DNA of 64,000 bases from Siccirubricoccus phaeus (GCF_008360935.1 NZ_SRXO01000002.1:310001-374000); one strand, 5' to 3'; positions 1 to 8,568 are shown, counted from the first letter of the stretch. Program-made: numbers and translations. Notes: a model not told the origin generated them from the letters alone.

Positions 1-41
1 TCACGGTTTCGGTCGATTCGACCTCAACCGATCACGCTCTA
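1..41. repeat. Partial CTAG-family palindromic element, second copy at 44038
   Basis: The first 36 bases are identical to 44038-44073, and 40 of 41 bases match through 44078. The stretch contains the small palindrome GGTCGATTCGACC and ends in CTCTA, like other members of the TAGAGC...GCTCTA family in this window. The left end is cut by the window edge, so its full extent is unknown. Confidence 0.75.
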
Positions 42-59
42 ACGCTCCCCACGCCGCCG

Positions 60-127
60 CTGCGCGGCGCCGCGGGGCCCCTGGAGTTGCTGTGCTCCCT
101 CGGCCTCTCACAGCCTGCCGCGGCAGG
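60..127. repeat. GC-rich palindrome of the CTGCCGCGGC family
   Basis: This contains a GCGCGGCGCCGCG-like hairpin and the perfect palindrome CCTGCCGCGGCAGG at 114-127. Related sequence recurs near 1716, 12290, 28150, 34430 and 43790, always between genes. It sits just beyond the stop of the transglycosylase gene and may act as a terminator, but there is no T tract. Confidence 0.5.
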
Positions 128-146
128 ACATGGGCGGCGCTTGCGC

Positions 147-902
147 CTACAGCCGTCGGGCGCCGGCGATGGGGGTGCGGCCGGCCAGCGGGATGGGCAA
201 GGCACGATAGGCGGCCAGGCCGCGCCCCACCGTGCCAGGGGCGGCGGGGGTGAGCGCCGCCCGGTCGGCGCCGTTGGAAAGCATGAAGCCGCCGCTGCCC
301 GGGATGGGCGCCGCCGGCGCAGGCTGCGGGCGCAGCGCCGCCATGGCGGTGGCCGGGGCCTCCGGCGTCCCTTGTTCGGCCAGCAGCGCCGCCGTCACCC
401 GGGTGCGATAGGCGCTGGCGAAATCCGGCGTCTGGGAATGGTAGTGGCTGGCACTCACCATCCAGTCGCCGCGGGCCGCCTGCAGCTCGATCAGGAAGCG
501 GGCGGCGTAGCGGGCATTGGCCAGGGGGTCGAAGGCCTCCTCCAGGCTGGCGAAGGCGTTGGGGTGGTGGCGGAGGTTGATCTGCAGGCAGCCCACATCG
601 ATGGACCGCACCCCCTGGGCCTGGAGCTGCCGCACCGCGGCAATGGCTGCCGGCTTGTCCGGGAAAAAACTGCCGCGCCCCTCCGCATTGATGGTCCAGG
701 GCCAGGGGTGGAAGGCGCCGCTTTCGGGGTCCCGCCGGCCGCTTTCCACGCGCCCGATGGCCGCCAGCAGCCGCGGCGGGAGGTTGGCCTCGCGTTCCAC
801 GGTGGCGATGGCGGCGCGGCAGAGCTGGCCCTGCTCCACATTCTGCGCCATGGCGGGCCAAGCGAGGGCCAGGGCGAGCAGCAGCAGGGGCAGGGCGGGC
901 AT
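147..902 (-). CDS. Secreted lytic transglycosylase (SLT domain)
   Basis: Predicted periplasmic murein-cleaving enzyme of 251 aa. I chose the ATG at 902 because it gives a clean signal peptide (residues 1-20, cleavage after AMA) and has GGGGAGGA upstream; the frame stays open further upstream. The SLT core shows the catalytic Glu in IGRVESGR (Glu53) and the conserved DVGCLQINLRHH segment at about 102-113. A Pro/Ala-rich C-terminal tail follows. The family is typical of short transglycosylases that open the wall for flagella or secretion systems, and this genome stretch carries flagellar genes 35 kb away, but a specific role cannot be read from the sequence. It is transcribed towards the window start and has no obvious operon partner. 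Confidence 0.85.
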   Translation of the reverse strand: MPALPLLLLALALAWPAMAQNVEQGQLCRAAIATVEREANLPPRLLAAIGRVESGRRDPESGAFHPWPWTINAEGRGSFFPDKPAAIAAVRQLQAQGVRSIDVGCLQINLRHHPNAFASLEEAFDPLANARYAARFLIELQAARGDWMVSASHYHSQTPDFASAYRTRVTAALLAEQGTPEAPATAMAALRPQPAPAAPIPGSGGFMLSNGADRAALTPAAPGTVGRGLAAYRALPIPLAGRTPIAGARRL

Positions 903-949
903 GGCGGGGGCCTCCTCCCCGGCCGGCATGGCGGGGCGGAGGGGAAGCG

Positions 950-1135
950 CAACGGGCGTGCCAGGCGGGGGCTCCGCCCCCGACACCCCCGGCAGAGGGC
1001 GCTGCCCTCTGCACTCCCGCCGGGGCCAGGACCTGGCCCCGGACCCCGGTCCGAGTTTCAGACCCGTGGGTTGAACCTGCCGACTCGAGGCGGTTGGCGG
1101 CGGTGCCGCCAACGGGCAGCGCCCCCGCCGGAGTA
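950..1135. repeat. Array of strong palindromes between two minus-strand genes
   Basis: Three consecutive hairpins are visible: GGGGGCTCCGCCCCC (967-981), GCAGAGGGC/GCCCTCTGC arms (992-1012) and CGGGGCCAGG/CCTGGCCCCG arms (1021-1041). A further GC palindrome lies near 1095-1112. The array lies downstream of the deazaflavin reductase gene and upstream of the transglycosylase start, so it could terminate the former. It has no T run. Confidence 0.55.
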
Positions 1136-1158
1136 TGAGGGGCGAAGCCCTAGCTGCC

Positions 1159-1620
1159 TCAATTCACTGGGTCGAGCAGCACCACCGGGATCTCGCGTTC
1201 CGTCTTCTTCGCGTAATCCGCATAGGGCGGCCAGAATTTCAGCGCCTTCTCCCACAGCTTCGCGCGTTCCGGCCCGGTGACGGTGCGGGCGCGGACGGGG
1301 ATGCGGCGCGTGCCCACCTGCACCTCCGCCAGCGGGTTCGCCAGCAGGTTCTTGTACCAGCCGGGATGGTCCGGCGCCCCGCCCTTGGAGGCGACGATGA
1401 TGAAGCTGTCGCCTTCGGTGCCGTAATAGAGCGGGAAGAGGTATTTCTCCCCGGATTTGCGCCCGGTGGTGATCAGCAGCAGGGCCGGAACGGTGATGGG
1501 CTGCCCGTCCGGCAGCTTCGCATCGTACATATGACCATCCGTGCCGCCGCTGGAGAGGTAGCGGTGGACATGGTCCAGCATCCATTGCGGCAGGTTCGGG
1601 GCGATCTTGGCGTCCGACAT
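1159..1620 (-). CDS. Nitroreductase/deazaflavin-dependent (DDN-like) family protein
   Basis: A 153-aa protein resembling the F420/deazaflavin- or FMN-binding split-barrel family typified by mycobacterial Ddn. The segment LLITTGRKSGEK, then FPLYYG, an IVASKGG turn and HPGWYKNLLANP are hallmark motifs of this family. The ATG at 1620 is preceded by GGAAGGAGAG at ideal spacing, which rejects the longer upstream reading. The substrate is unknown; these enzymes usually reduce nitro or enone compounds. It stands alone between GC-rich repeats. Confidence 0.8.
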   Translation of the reverse strand: MSDAKIAPNLPQWMLDHVHRYLSSGGTDGHMYDAKLPDGQPITVPALLLITTGRKSGEKYLFPLYYGTEGDSFIIVASKGGAPDHPGWYKNLLANPLAEVQVGTRRIPVRARTVTGPERAKLWEKALKFWPPYADYAKKTEREIPVVLLDPVN

Positions 1621-1699
1621 GGCCTTCTCTCCTTCCTGTTGGAGGCTAGCATGTGGGTTGCCCGCGCCGCGCGGAAAGGCGGCCCCCCGCCGCACGGCC

Positions 1700-1811
1700 T
1701 GAGGCCGCCCGTTGCCCTGCCGCGGCTTTGCCGCGGCAGGCTGTGCGAGGCTTCCGTTACCAAGCGCCTCCGGAGCCCCATGAAGCTGCGCCAGCAGCTT
1801 CGTGGGGAGAG
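1700..1811. repeat. CTGCCGCGGC-family palindrome
   Basis: It contains the CTGCCGCGG/CCGCGGCAG stem around a TTTG-type loop (about 1718-1740), followed by CTGTGCGAGGC and a second weaker stem AGCTGCGCCAGCAGCTT. The same arrangement recurs near 28150. It fills the gap between ghrA-like and the deazaflavin reductase gene. Confidence 0.5.
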
Positions 1812-2732
1812 TCAGTACCCCCGCCCCGGATCGACCTGGTGCAAGGGCGGCTCGCCGCGGAGGACGCGGCGGATGCTCTCCGCCACGTCGCGGGCGGCGC
1901 TGTCCGGCACGGTTATGCTGGCGAGGTGCGGGGTGATCAGCACATTCTCCATGCGCCAGAGCGGGTGACCCTCCGGCAGCGGCTCCTGGTTGAAGACGTC
2001 GAGCGTCGCCGCCTCCAGCGTGCCGTCGCTGAGCGCGACCAGCAGCGCCGCCTCATCCACCACCGGGCCGCGGCAGGCATTCACCAGCTTGGCGCCGCGC
2101 GGCAGCAGGCCGAACTCCCGTGCCCCGATCAGCCCTCGCGTGTCCGGCGTGAGGGGCACCAGCGCGACTAGGATCTCGCTCTCCGCCAGCACGGCATCGA
2201 GCGAGCCTTCCCACCGCACGCCGGGGATGCTCTTCGGGCTGCGCGACCAGCCGGTGACGCTGTAGCCCATGCCGGCCAGCGCCTGCGCCGCCGGCCCGCC
2301 CAGCTCCCCCAGGCCGAGCACGCCCACCCTGATCCGGTCCAGCGCCCGCGGGTGGCGGTACTCCCACGCGCCGCGCCGCTGGGCGCGCTCGAAATGGTGG
2401 ATGTCCCGGGCATAGCGGGTGACGGCGAAGACCACATAGCTGGTCATCAACTGCACCATGCCGGGGTCGTTCAGCCGGGCGATGGGGACGGGCGGCAAAT
2501 CGTCCCGCCCCACCAGGCTGTCCACGCCGGCGCCGAGATTGACCACCAGCTTCAGCTTCCGCATGGGCGCGAAGAAACCGGCGGGCGGCTTCCAGACCAT
2601 CGCCGCCTCGATCTCCGCCGGGTCGCCGAGCGCGGGCGCCACGCGGAACTCCGCCTCCGGCAGGACAGCGCCGAGGGCGCGGCGCCAATCCTCCGGGTCA
2701 TCCACCTCGCTGAAGAAGGCGACGGCCACCAT
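1812..2732 (-). CDS. D-2-hydroxyacid dehydrogenase (GhrA-like glyoxylate/hydroxypyruvate reductase)
   Basis: A 306-aa NAD(P)H-dependent reductase of 2-oxoacids. The Rossmann motif GLGELG is at 140-145. The catalytic triad of the family is intact: Arg221 (NACRGP), Glu250 (FNQEP) and His269 (ITPHLA). Length and the DVFNQEPLP signature fit the GhrA group rather than SerA. Its ATG shares one base with the TGA of the upstream dehydroquinase-like gene (TGATG), so the two are translationally coupled. It is the last gene of a three-gene minus-strand operon with an ABC exporter. Confidence 0.88.
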   Translation of the reverse strand: MVAVAFFSEVDDPEDWRRALGAVLPEAEFRVAPALGDPAEIEAAMVWKPPAGFFAPMRKLKLVVNLGAGVDSLVGRDDLPPVPIARLNDPGMVQLMTSYVVFAVTRYARDIHHFERAQRRGAWEYRHPRALDRIRVGVLGLGELGGPAAQALAGMGYSVTGWSRSPKSIPGVRWEGSLDAVLAESEILVALVPLTPDTRGLIGAREFGLLPRGAKLVNACRGPVVDEAALLVALSDGTLEAATLDVFNQEPLPEGHPLWRMENVLITPHLASITVPDSAARDVAESIRRVLRGEPPLHQVDPGRGY

Positions 2733-3181
2733 CAGCGGGAGACTCCGGCGGCGATGAGATCGGCCATGGCGCCGATCGCCAGCTCATAGCCCAGCGGGCC
2801 GAGGCCGCAGATGGAGGCGGTCGCCGCCTTGCTGGTGAAGGTCTTGTGCCGGAAGGGCTCGCGGCGGTGGATGTTGCTCATATGCACCTCGATCACCGGG
2901 CCCTCGATCATCAGCAGCGCGTCCAGCACCGCGATGGAGGTGTAGGAGAGGCCGGCGGCGTTGATCAGCAGCCCATCGGCGCGTTCGCGGGCTTCCTGGA
3001 TCCAGTCGATGAGCTGGCCTTCATCGTTGGTCTGGCGGAATTCCAAATCCAGCCCGTGGCGTTCGGCGGCGGCCAGGCAGCGGGCGCGGATCGCCGGGAA
3101 GCTTTCCGTCCCATAGGTGCCCTTGGCGTCCAACCCGTACAGATTGGCGTTCGGGCCGTTGAGGAAATAGGCGGTCAGCAT
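2732..3181 (-). CDS. Type II 3-dehydroquinate dehydratase-like protein
   Basis: A 149-aa protein of the type II dehydroquinase fold. Family motifs are clear: LNGPNANLYG near the N-terminus, GTYG with the catalytic-loop Tyr23, and EVHMSNIHRREPFRH around residues 98-112 with the catalytic His. However, the active-site Arg of the NLLGTREP loop is Asp18 here (NLYGLDAKGTYG), so normal dehydroquinase activity is doubtful. The start at 3181 follows CTGGAGACC. It lies 25 nt after the ABC exporter gene and overlaps the hydroxyacid dehydrogenase start, a catabolic rather than shikimate setting. It may be a paralogue acting on another hydroxy-acid. Confidence 0.8.
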   Translation of the reverse strand: MLTAYFLNGPNANLYGLDAKGTYGTESFPAIRARCLAAAERHGLDLEFRQTNDEGQLIDWIQEARERADGLLINAAGLSYTSIAVLDALLMIEGPVIEVHMSNIHRREPFRHKTFTSKAATASICGLGPLGYELAIGAMADLIAAGVSR

Positions 3182-3206
3182 GCGGCGGTCTCCAGCCCGC
3201 ATGGTT

Positions 3207-4964
3207 TCACGCGCCGACGACGGGCGCCACGCCGAATTGCAGCGCCGCCAGCCTGGCATAGAGCCCGCCCTGGCGCACCAGCGAGTCGTGCGTGCCGCTC
3301 TCGGCGATCCGCCCGCTGTCCAGCACCAGGATGCGGTCGGCGCGGCGGACCGTCGCCAGGCGATGCGCCACCACCAGCGTGGTGCGGCCCTGGGCCAGGC
3401 GTTCCAGCGCCTGCTGCACCGCCTGCTCGCTCTCGGCGTCCAGCGCGCTGGTGGCTTCATCCAGCAGCAGCACCGCGGGGTCGCGCAATATGGCGCGGGC
3501 GATGGCCAGGCGCTGCCGCTGGCCGCCGGACAGCATCACCCCCTTGGTGCCGAGGAAGCTGGCATAGCCCTGCGGCAGCGCCCGCAGGAAGCCATCCGCC
3601 GCCGCAGCCTGCGCCGCCGCCACTACCTCGGCGTCATTCGCCTCCTGCCGGCCGAAGCGGACATTGTCCGCGGCGCTGGCGGAGAAGATCACCGGCTCCT
3701 GCGAGACCAGCCCGAGCCGGGCGCGCAGCGCCGCGGGATCGACCTGGGTGATGTCCACGCCATCCAGCGTGATGCGCCCCGCCTGCGGGTCATAGAAGCG
3801 CAGCAGCAATTGCAGCACCGTGGTCTTGCCGGCGCCGGAGGGGCCGACCAGCGCCACATGCTCCCCCGGCGCGATGGTGAAGGAGATGCCGTCCAGCGCC
3901 GATTGCTCCGGCCGCGAGGGGTAGCGGAAGGAGACCTCCTCGAAGGCGATACGGCCGCGCGTCGGGCTCGGCAGCAGGGCGGGGTGGGCCGGCGCGGCGA
4001 TGGCGGGCGGCACCTCCAGCAGCTCCACCAGCCGCTCCGCCGCGCCGGCGGCGCGCTGCACATCGCCCCAGACCTCGCTGATCTGCGCGCCGGCGCTGGC
4101 CATCAGCACGGCATAGAGGACGAAGGCCGAAAGCTCCCCGCCCGTCATCCGCCCCGCCAGCACGTCCCGCCCGCCGACCCAAAGGGCGAAGGTGATGGCC
4201 CCGAAGCCGAGCAGGATGACGACCAGCACCTGCATGGACCGCGTGGCGATCCGCCGCTGCGCCGCGGCGACGGAGGCTTCCGCCTGGGCGGCGTAGCGGG
4301 CACTTTCCGCCGCTTCCCGGGTGAAGGCCTGCACGGTGCGCAAGCCGTGGATCGCCTCCTCCGCCGCCACGCCGAGATCCGCCACCCGCTCCTGCGCCAC
4401 CCGGCTGAGGCGCTTCTCCCGCCGGCCGAAGGTGACCAGCGGCAGCACCACCAGCGGCACCACCACGGCCACCAACCCGGCCAGTTTCAGGCTCGTCACC
4501 AGCAGCATGCCGAAGGCGCCCGCCGCCATCAGCGCGTTGCGCAGCCCCTGGGAGACGGCGGAGCCGATCAGCGTCTGCAGCAGCGCCACATCGGCGGAAA
4601 GGCGGGAGAGGATGTCGCCGGTCCGCGCCGTCTCGAACCAGGCGGGCGAGAGGCGGAGCAGATGGTCGAAGACCTGGCGGCGCAGATCGGCGGCCACCCG
4701 CTCCCCGAGCCAGGTGACGAGCCAGTAGCGCCCGGCGGTGGCGATGCCGAGGGCCGCCACCAGGCCGAACATGCCGAGCGCCGCCACGTCCAGCCCCGTG
4801 GTGCTGCGGCTGGCGAAGCCGGCATCGATGAGATGGCGCAGGCCCTGGCCAAGGGAGAGGACAAGCTCGGAGGCGAGCAGCAAGGCCAGCCCCGCCAACA
4901 CCACCCGGCCGCGATAGGGACGCAGGAAAGGCAGCAACAAGCCGAGGGAAACAATGCGGGACAT
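3207..4964 (-). CDS. ABC exporter half-transporter (MsbA/LmrA-like, fused TMD-NBD)
   Basis: A 585-aa inner-membrane exporter. Residues 1 to about 320 form a six-helix ABC transmembrane domain (PFLRPYRGRVVLAG, TGDILSRLSADV). The nucleotide-binding domain carries Walker A GPSGAGKTT (about 371-379), the Q-loop, LSGGQRQR (about 476) and Walker B VLLLDEATSALD (about 498), followed by the H-loop VAHRLATV. The substrate (lipid, drug or peptide) cannot be deduced. I use the ATG at 4964; the frame is open upstream but has no better start. It is first in an operon with the dehydroquinase-like and GhrA-like genes. Confidence 0.88.
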   Translation of the reverse strand: MSRIVSLGLLLPFLRPYRGRVVLAGLALLLASELVLSLGQGLRHLIDAGFASRSTTGLDVAALGMFGLVAALGIATAGRYWLVTWLGERVAADLRRQVFDHLLRLSPAWFETARTGDILSRLSADVALLQTLIGSAVSQGLRNALMAAGAFGMLLVTSLKLAGLVAVVVPLVVLPLVTFGRREKRLSRVAQERVADLGVAAEEAIHGLRTVQAFTREAAESARYAAQAEASVAAAQRRIATRSMQVLVVILLGFGAITFALWVGGRDVLAGRMTGGELSAFVLYAVLMASAGAQISEVWGDVQRAAGAAERLVELLEVPPAIAAPAHPALLPSPTRGRIAFEEVSFRYPSRPEQSALDGISFTIAPGEHVALVGPSGAGKTTVLQLLLRFYDPQAGRITLDGVDITQVDPAALRARLGLVSQEPVIFSASAADNVRFGRQEANDAEVVAAAQAAAADGFLRALPQGYASFLGTKGVMLSGGQRQRLAIARAILRDPAVLLLDEATSALDAESEQAVQQALERLAQGRTTLVVAHRLATVRRADRILVLDSGRIAESGTHDSLVRQGGLYARLAALQFGVAPVVGA

Positions 4965-4980
4965 GCCGGAGGCTCGCAGA

Positions 4981-5016
4981 CGAGAGGGGCGTCGCGGCGG
5001 TGCCGCGACCCCCTCG
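4981..5016. repeat. Hairpin CGAGAGGGGC-type, in a divergent promoter gap
   Basis: A near-perfect palindrome with a GAGGGG...CCCCTC stem and a GTCGCGGC/GCCGCGAC inner stem lies between the ABC exporter start and the divergent MmgE/PrpD gene. The rest of the gap to 5144 holds a degenerate copy of the CCAAA-GGCC-TTTGG hairpin family and nothing I can call a promoter. Confidence 0.4.
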
Positions 5017-5144
5017 TTGTACGCGGTGCATCCAACCCCCACCACCGCAGCCGAAAGCCCTTTGGAGACCAGGGGTCCCAAACCCGACGGGCACACCGCC
5101 AAGCCAGTCTGGCGCCGCCGCGCCGGCCCCGGCACACTCACCCC

Positions 5145-6419
5145 ATGCCCGACGCCCTTCGCAACCACGCCGCCCTGATCCTGGCCGATACGCTCGGCGC
5201 CATCCTCGCCGGGCATCGGGAAGGCAGCGTCAGAGCCATCACCGCCCGGCACGCGGGAGGCGGCGTGAAGCTGGTGGGATGCACCGCCGCCGCGCCGCCC
5301 CCCATGGCCGCCTTCCTCACCGGCTATGCCGGCACGGCGGTGGAACTGGACGAGGGCAACTACGCCGCCGGCGGCCATCCCGCCATCCACGCCATCGCCC
5401 CGGCCCTGGCCGAGGCCGCTGCCACCAACCCCAGCGGCGAGGCGCTGCTCTCCGCCATCATCGCCGGCTATCATGAGGGCTCCCGCGTCGGCCACGCCAT
5501 GCGGCTGCGTCCCGCGGCGCATCCGCACGGCACCTGGGGCGTGATCGGCGCCGCAGCGGCGGTGGCGACGCTGCGCGGCTATCCTCCGGCATGGCTGCGG
5601 GCGGCGCTGGACCTCGCGGCGAGCCTCGGCCTCGCCACCAGCGTCACCGCCTCGCTGCGCGGCGGCTCCGTGCGCAACATCTATGCCGGCGCGGCGGCGC
5701 AGAACGGGCTGCTGGCGGTGGACCTGCTGGAGGCCGGCGTCACCGGCGAGCCGGGCGGCATCCCCGTGGTCTTCGGCCAGGTGATCGGCGAGGGCTTCGA
5801 CCAGGCGGCCTATGACGCCTCCGCCACCCGCCCCTTCATTCTGGAAGCCTTCCTCAAGACCAACGCCTGCTGCCGCGAGACCCAGGGGGCGCTGGAGGCG
5901 ATCGAATTGCTGCTGGCGGAGTCCCCGCTGGACCCCGGCCAGGTCGCGGCGATCGAGGTCGCCACCTTCGCCTCCGCCGCCACGCTGTCCGAGCGCGCGC
6001 CGGTCTCACCCATTGCCGGTCGCTTCAGCATCCCCTTCACCGTAGCGACGCGCATCCTGCGTGGCCATGCCTGGGTGGAGGCCTTCGCCGAGGAGGCCAT
6101 CGCCGACCCGGCGACGCGCGCCCTGGCCGCCAGGGTGAGCGTGCGCGAGGAGCCAGCCTATACGGCGCGACAACCGGCGGAGCGCGTCTGCACCCTTGTG
6201 CTGCGCCTGGCGGATGGCTCGGTGCGGGAGTGCACGGTCATCGGCACCCCTGGCGACCCCGACCGCCCGCTGCCCGAAGCCGCCATGCGCGACAAATTCC
6301 GCCGCATGGTCGAACCAGGTTTCGGCCCCCGCTGGGTGGAAATGTGGGAGATGGCGCGCGGCGTCGATCGTCTGCCGCGCTGTGCCGAACTGGTCGCCGC
6401 CTTTCGCCCCACAGTTTGA
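5145..6419 (+). CDS. MmgE/PrpD family protein
   Basis: A 424-aa protein of the 2-methylcitrate dehydratase/aconitate decarboxylase fold. The N-terminal all-alpha domain starts with the family motif (LADTLGAILAG) and contains the AVELDEGNYAAGGHPA segment matching the PrpD active-site loop, then AAHPHGTWG. The C-terminal alpha/beta domain ends with MRDKFRRMVEPGF. The ATG at 5145 gives the usual length. There is no prp operon nearby, and the family includes enzymes of quite different substrates, so the reaction is undetermined. It is divergent from the ABC exporter and converges with a Bug receptor gene. Confidence 0.85.
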   Translation: MPDALRNHAALILADTLGAILAGHREGSVRAITARHAGGGVKLVGCTAAAPPPMAAFLTGYAGTAVELDEGNYAAGGHPAIHAIAPALAEAAATNPSGEALLSAIIAGYHEGSRVGHAMRLRPAAHPHGTWGVIGAAAAVATLRGYPPAWLRAALDLAASLGLATSVTASLRGGSVRNIYAGAAAQNGLLAVDLLEAGVTGEPGGIPVVFGQVIGEGFDQAAYDASATRPFILEAFLKTNACCRETQGALEAIELLLAESPLDPGQVAAIEVATFASAATLSERAPVSPIAGRFSIPFTVATRILRGHAWVEAFAEEAIADPATRALAARVSVREEPAYTARQPAERVCTLVLRLADGSVRECTVIGTPGDPDRPLPEAAMRDKFRRMVEPGFGPRWVEMWEMARGVDRLPRCAELVAAFRPTV

Positions 6420-6433
6420 ACCTGCTCACGCCA

Positions 6434-6505
6434 ACTCAGGGTTTCCAAAGGCCCTTCGGCCTTTGGCGGGGTGAGCTCGAGAGGGGCAGAGCCCCTCTCG
6501 ATTAC
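6434..6505. terminator. Paired-hairpin intergenic repeat between convergent genes
   Basis: Stem 1 is CCAAAGGCC/GGCCTTTGG at 6445-6466. Stem 2 is CGAGAGGGGC/GCCCCTCTCG around AGA at 6478-6500. This two-hairpin unit recurs at least six times in the window, mostly just after stop codons, which fits a bidirectional terminator, although no T tract follows. Confidence 0.55.
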
Positions 6506-7494
6506 CCTTCCAGTCGCACCCCCGTCCTCGCCACCACCGCCTTGTACTTCTCCTGTTCCCGCACGATGAAGCCCCGTGCTTCGTCCAGCCCGTTCGCTGC
6601 TCGCCAGGCATCGTGCCCCGCCGCCAGCAGCCGGTCGCGCGTCGGGTCCTCATGCAGCGTGGCCACCAGCGCGCGGTTGATGGCGCTCGCTGCCGGCAGC
6701 GGCATGCCGGGCGGGCCGACCAGGATGAACCAGGTATCGAATTCGAAGCCCGGCACCCCCGCCTCCACCAAGGTCGGCATCTCCGGATAGGTGGGGAAGC
6801 GCTGCCGCCCTGTCACGGCGACGCCGCGCACCATGCCGTCTCGGATCATCTGATTGGCGGAGGCGAGGGCGGCTATGCCGAATTGCGCTTCCCCGGTATG
6901 GATGGACTGCATCATCTGCGCCCCGCTGCGATAGGGCACATGCACGAAGCGGGTGTTCAGGTGCTGCCCCAGCATCTCCGAGGCCAAATGCAGCACGCCG
7001 CCGACGCCGGAAGTGGCGTAGGTGATGCTTTCGGGCGGGGCGCGGCGCATCGCCGCCACCACCTCCGCCGCGCTGCCGCCGGGGAAGCGGTTATTCACCA
7101 CCAGCACCAGGGGCGGCGCGCCGATGATGCCGAGATGGGTGAAGTCGTTCACCGGGTCGTAGCGGTTCCAGTTGGTGATGGCGTTGGGGGCGATGGCGTG
7201 GGAGCCGGTCTCGGCCACCATCATGGTGAAGCCATCCGCCGGCTGGCGCTTCAGCCATTCGCTGCAGACCGCCCCGGCCGCGCCCGGCCGGTTCTCCACC
7301 ACGATGCGGGTGCCGGGGCCGAGATGCACCGCCAGCCGGTCCGCCAGGAGCCGCGCGGCGATGTCGGTGGAGCCGCCCGGCGAATAGCCGGTGACCAGGC
7401 TGACCGGACGTTCCGCGAAATTCTGCGCCCGCGCCGCCCAAGGGGCGAGCAAGGGGGCGACCGCAAGGGCAGGGAGCAGGGTACGACGGCGCAT
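6502..7494 (-). CDS. Bug-family (tripartite tricarboxylate transporter) periplasmic receptor
   Basis: A 330-aa exported solute-binding protein. It begins with an Arg-rich signal peptide (MRRRTLL, cleavage near ARAQ at about 23). Bug motifs follow: VTGYSPGGSTDIAARLLA, IVVENRPGAAG, and FVHVPYRSGAQ with the second carboxylate-binding loop. Bug receptors bind carboxylates such as citrate, aspartate or aromatic acids and normally pass them to TctA/TctB, neither of which is in the window. It lies 75 nt downstream of a 2OG-Fe oxygenase gene on the same strand, so the two are likely co-transcribed. Confidence 0.9.
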   Translation of the reverse strand: MRRRTLLPALAVAPLLAPWAARAQNFAERPVSLVTGYSPGGSTDIAARLLADRLAVHLGPGTRIVVENRPGAAGAVCSEWLKRQPADGFTMMVAETGSHAIAPNAITNWNRYDPVNDFTHLGIIGAPPLVLVVNNRFPGGSAAEVVAAMRRAPPESITYATSGVGGVLHLASEMLGQHLNTRFVHVPYRSGAQMMQSIHTGEAQFGIAALASANQMIRDGMVRGVAVTGRQRFPTYPEMPTLVEAGVPGFEFDTWFILVGPPGMPLPAASAINRALVATLHEDPTRDRLLAAGHDAWRAANGLDEARGFIVREQEKYKAVVARTGVRLEG

Positions 7495-7569
7495 GACGTG
7501 GTTTCCTCCCGGTTTTCCGGAAGTAGGCTATGCGCCGCCGAAGATGAAAAGAGGGAAAACGCCGGGGGC

Positions 7570-8568
7570 TCAGGCCCCCTGCAGCTCCACCCCCGCGGCG
7601 GAGCGGCCGCGCTCCCCGTAATTCGTGCCCGAATACTCGCTCATGAAGTCCAGATAGGTGAAGGGCTGGAACCGGGCCGGATTCTGCTTGCTGATGCAGG
7701 TGGGGATGGGCGCCATCACCGCGTCGTAGGAGCAATCCATGAAGAAGGGGATGGCGTAGCGTTCCTTGCCGCTGCGGTTGGTCACCCGGTGCGGCGTGGC
7801 GAGGAAGAGCTGGTTGGTCCAGCGCCGCAGCATCATGCCGCCATTCACCAGGAAGCAGCCCTCCAGCGCCGGCGCGTCGATCCAGGTGCCGTCCGGCAGG
7901 CGGATGGACAGGCCCGGCACCTTGTTCTGCGCCAGGATGGTCATGAAGCTGGTATCCGCATGCGGCGCCAGGCCCCACTCATCCGCTTCCGCCGTCGGCT
8001 CCTGCTGCGGGTAGTGGGTCATGCGCAGGGTGAACATCGGCTCGCGGAATTTGTCGTCGAACCAGTCATGCGGCAGGCCGAGCGCGGCGGCGTAGATCGG
8101 CACCAGCGTCTTGCCGAGCTGCTCCATCGCCCCGGCATATTCCAGCGCCGTCTCGCGGAAGCCGGGCAGATCGGCGGGCCACTGGTTCACCGCGCGGAAG
8201 CGCTTGCCCGCGAGCACGTCCGGATGGTCCGCCGGCAGCTCGCGCTTGAAGAACACCGCCTCGTTCATGTTGGGCTTCTTGATGCCGTCCACGGCATTCA
8301 TGCGCGTGGTGTTGCCGCGCATCGGCAGGTAGCCCTGATTGTGCTCGTTGAAGGGCATGGCGAGCTTCGCCTCCATCGGCTGCGCGTGGTAGCGCGCGGC
8401 GGCGGCGAAGGCGGCATCGATCAGCTTCTGGGGCACGCCGTGATTGCGGACGAAGTAGAAGCCCACCTCGGTGAAGGCGCGGCGCAGCTCGGCGCCCAGC
8501 GTCTCCAGCGCGCCGGGCCGGCCCTCCAGCAGCGGGCCGAGGTCGAGAACGGGGATGGTGGCGGGCAT
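7570..8568 (-). CDS. Isopenicillin N synthase-like 2OG-Fe(II) dioxygenase
   Basis: A 332-aa soluble non-heme iron oxygenase. The N-terminal DIOX_N region starts with IPVLDLGPLL. The double-stranded beta helix shows the Fe ligands in APHADTSFMTIL (His-x-Asp) and ATPHRV (second His). The usual 2-oxoglutarate anchor R-x-S reads RYA here (KERYAIPFF), so co-substrate handling may differ. Length is normal. It probably forms an operon with the Bug receptor downstream and could process the acid that receptor imports (inference). The upstream 180 nt up to 8750 contains no gene. Confidence 0.85.
   Translation of the reverse strand: MPATIPVLDLGPLLEGRPGALETLGAELRRAFTEVGFYFVRNHGVPQKLIDAAFAAAARYHAQPMEAKLAMPFNEHNQGYLPMRGNTTRMNAVDGIKKPNMNEAVFFKRELPADHPDVLAGKRFRAVNQWPADLPGFRETALEYAGAMEQLGKTLVPIYAAALGLPHDWFDDKFREPMFTLRMTHYPQQEPTAEADEWGLAPHADTSFMTILAQNKVPGLSIRLPDGTWIDAPALEGCFLVNGGMMLRRWTNQLFLATPHRVTNRSGKERYAIPFFMDCSYDAVMAPIPTCISKQNPARFQPFTYLDFMSEYSGTNYGERGRSAAGVELQGA

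Noticed and set aside
2732-3460. Dehydroquinase-like gene starting at 3460
   Set aside because: The additional 93 codons overlap the ABC exporter 3' end in another frame and match nothing; ATG 3181 has a ribosome site.
3180-5144. N-terminal extension of the MmgE/PrpD gene to 3180
   Set aside because: The upstream 655 codons are antisense to the ABC exporter and have shadow-like composition.
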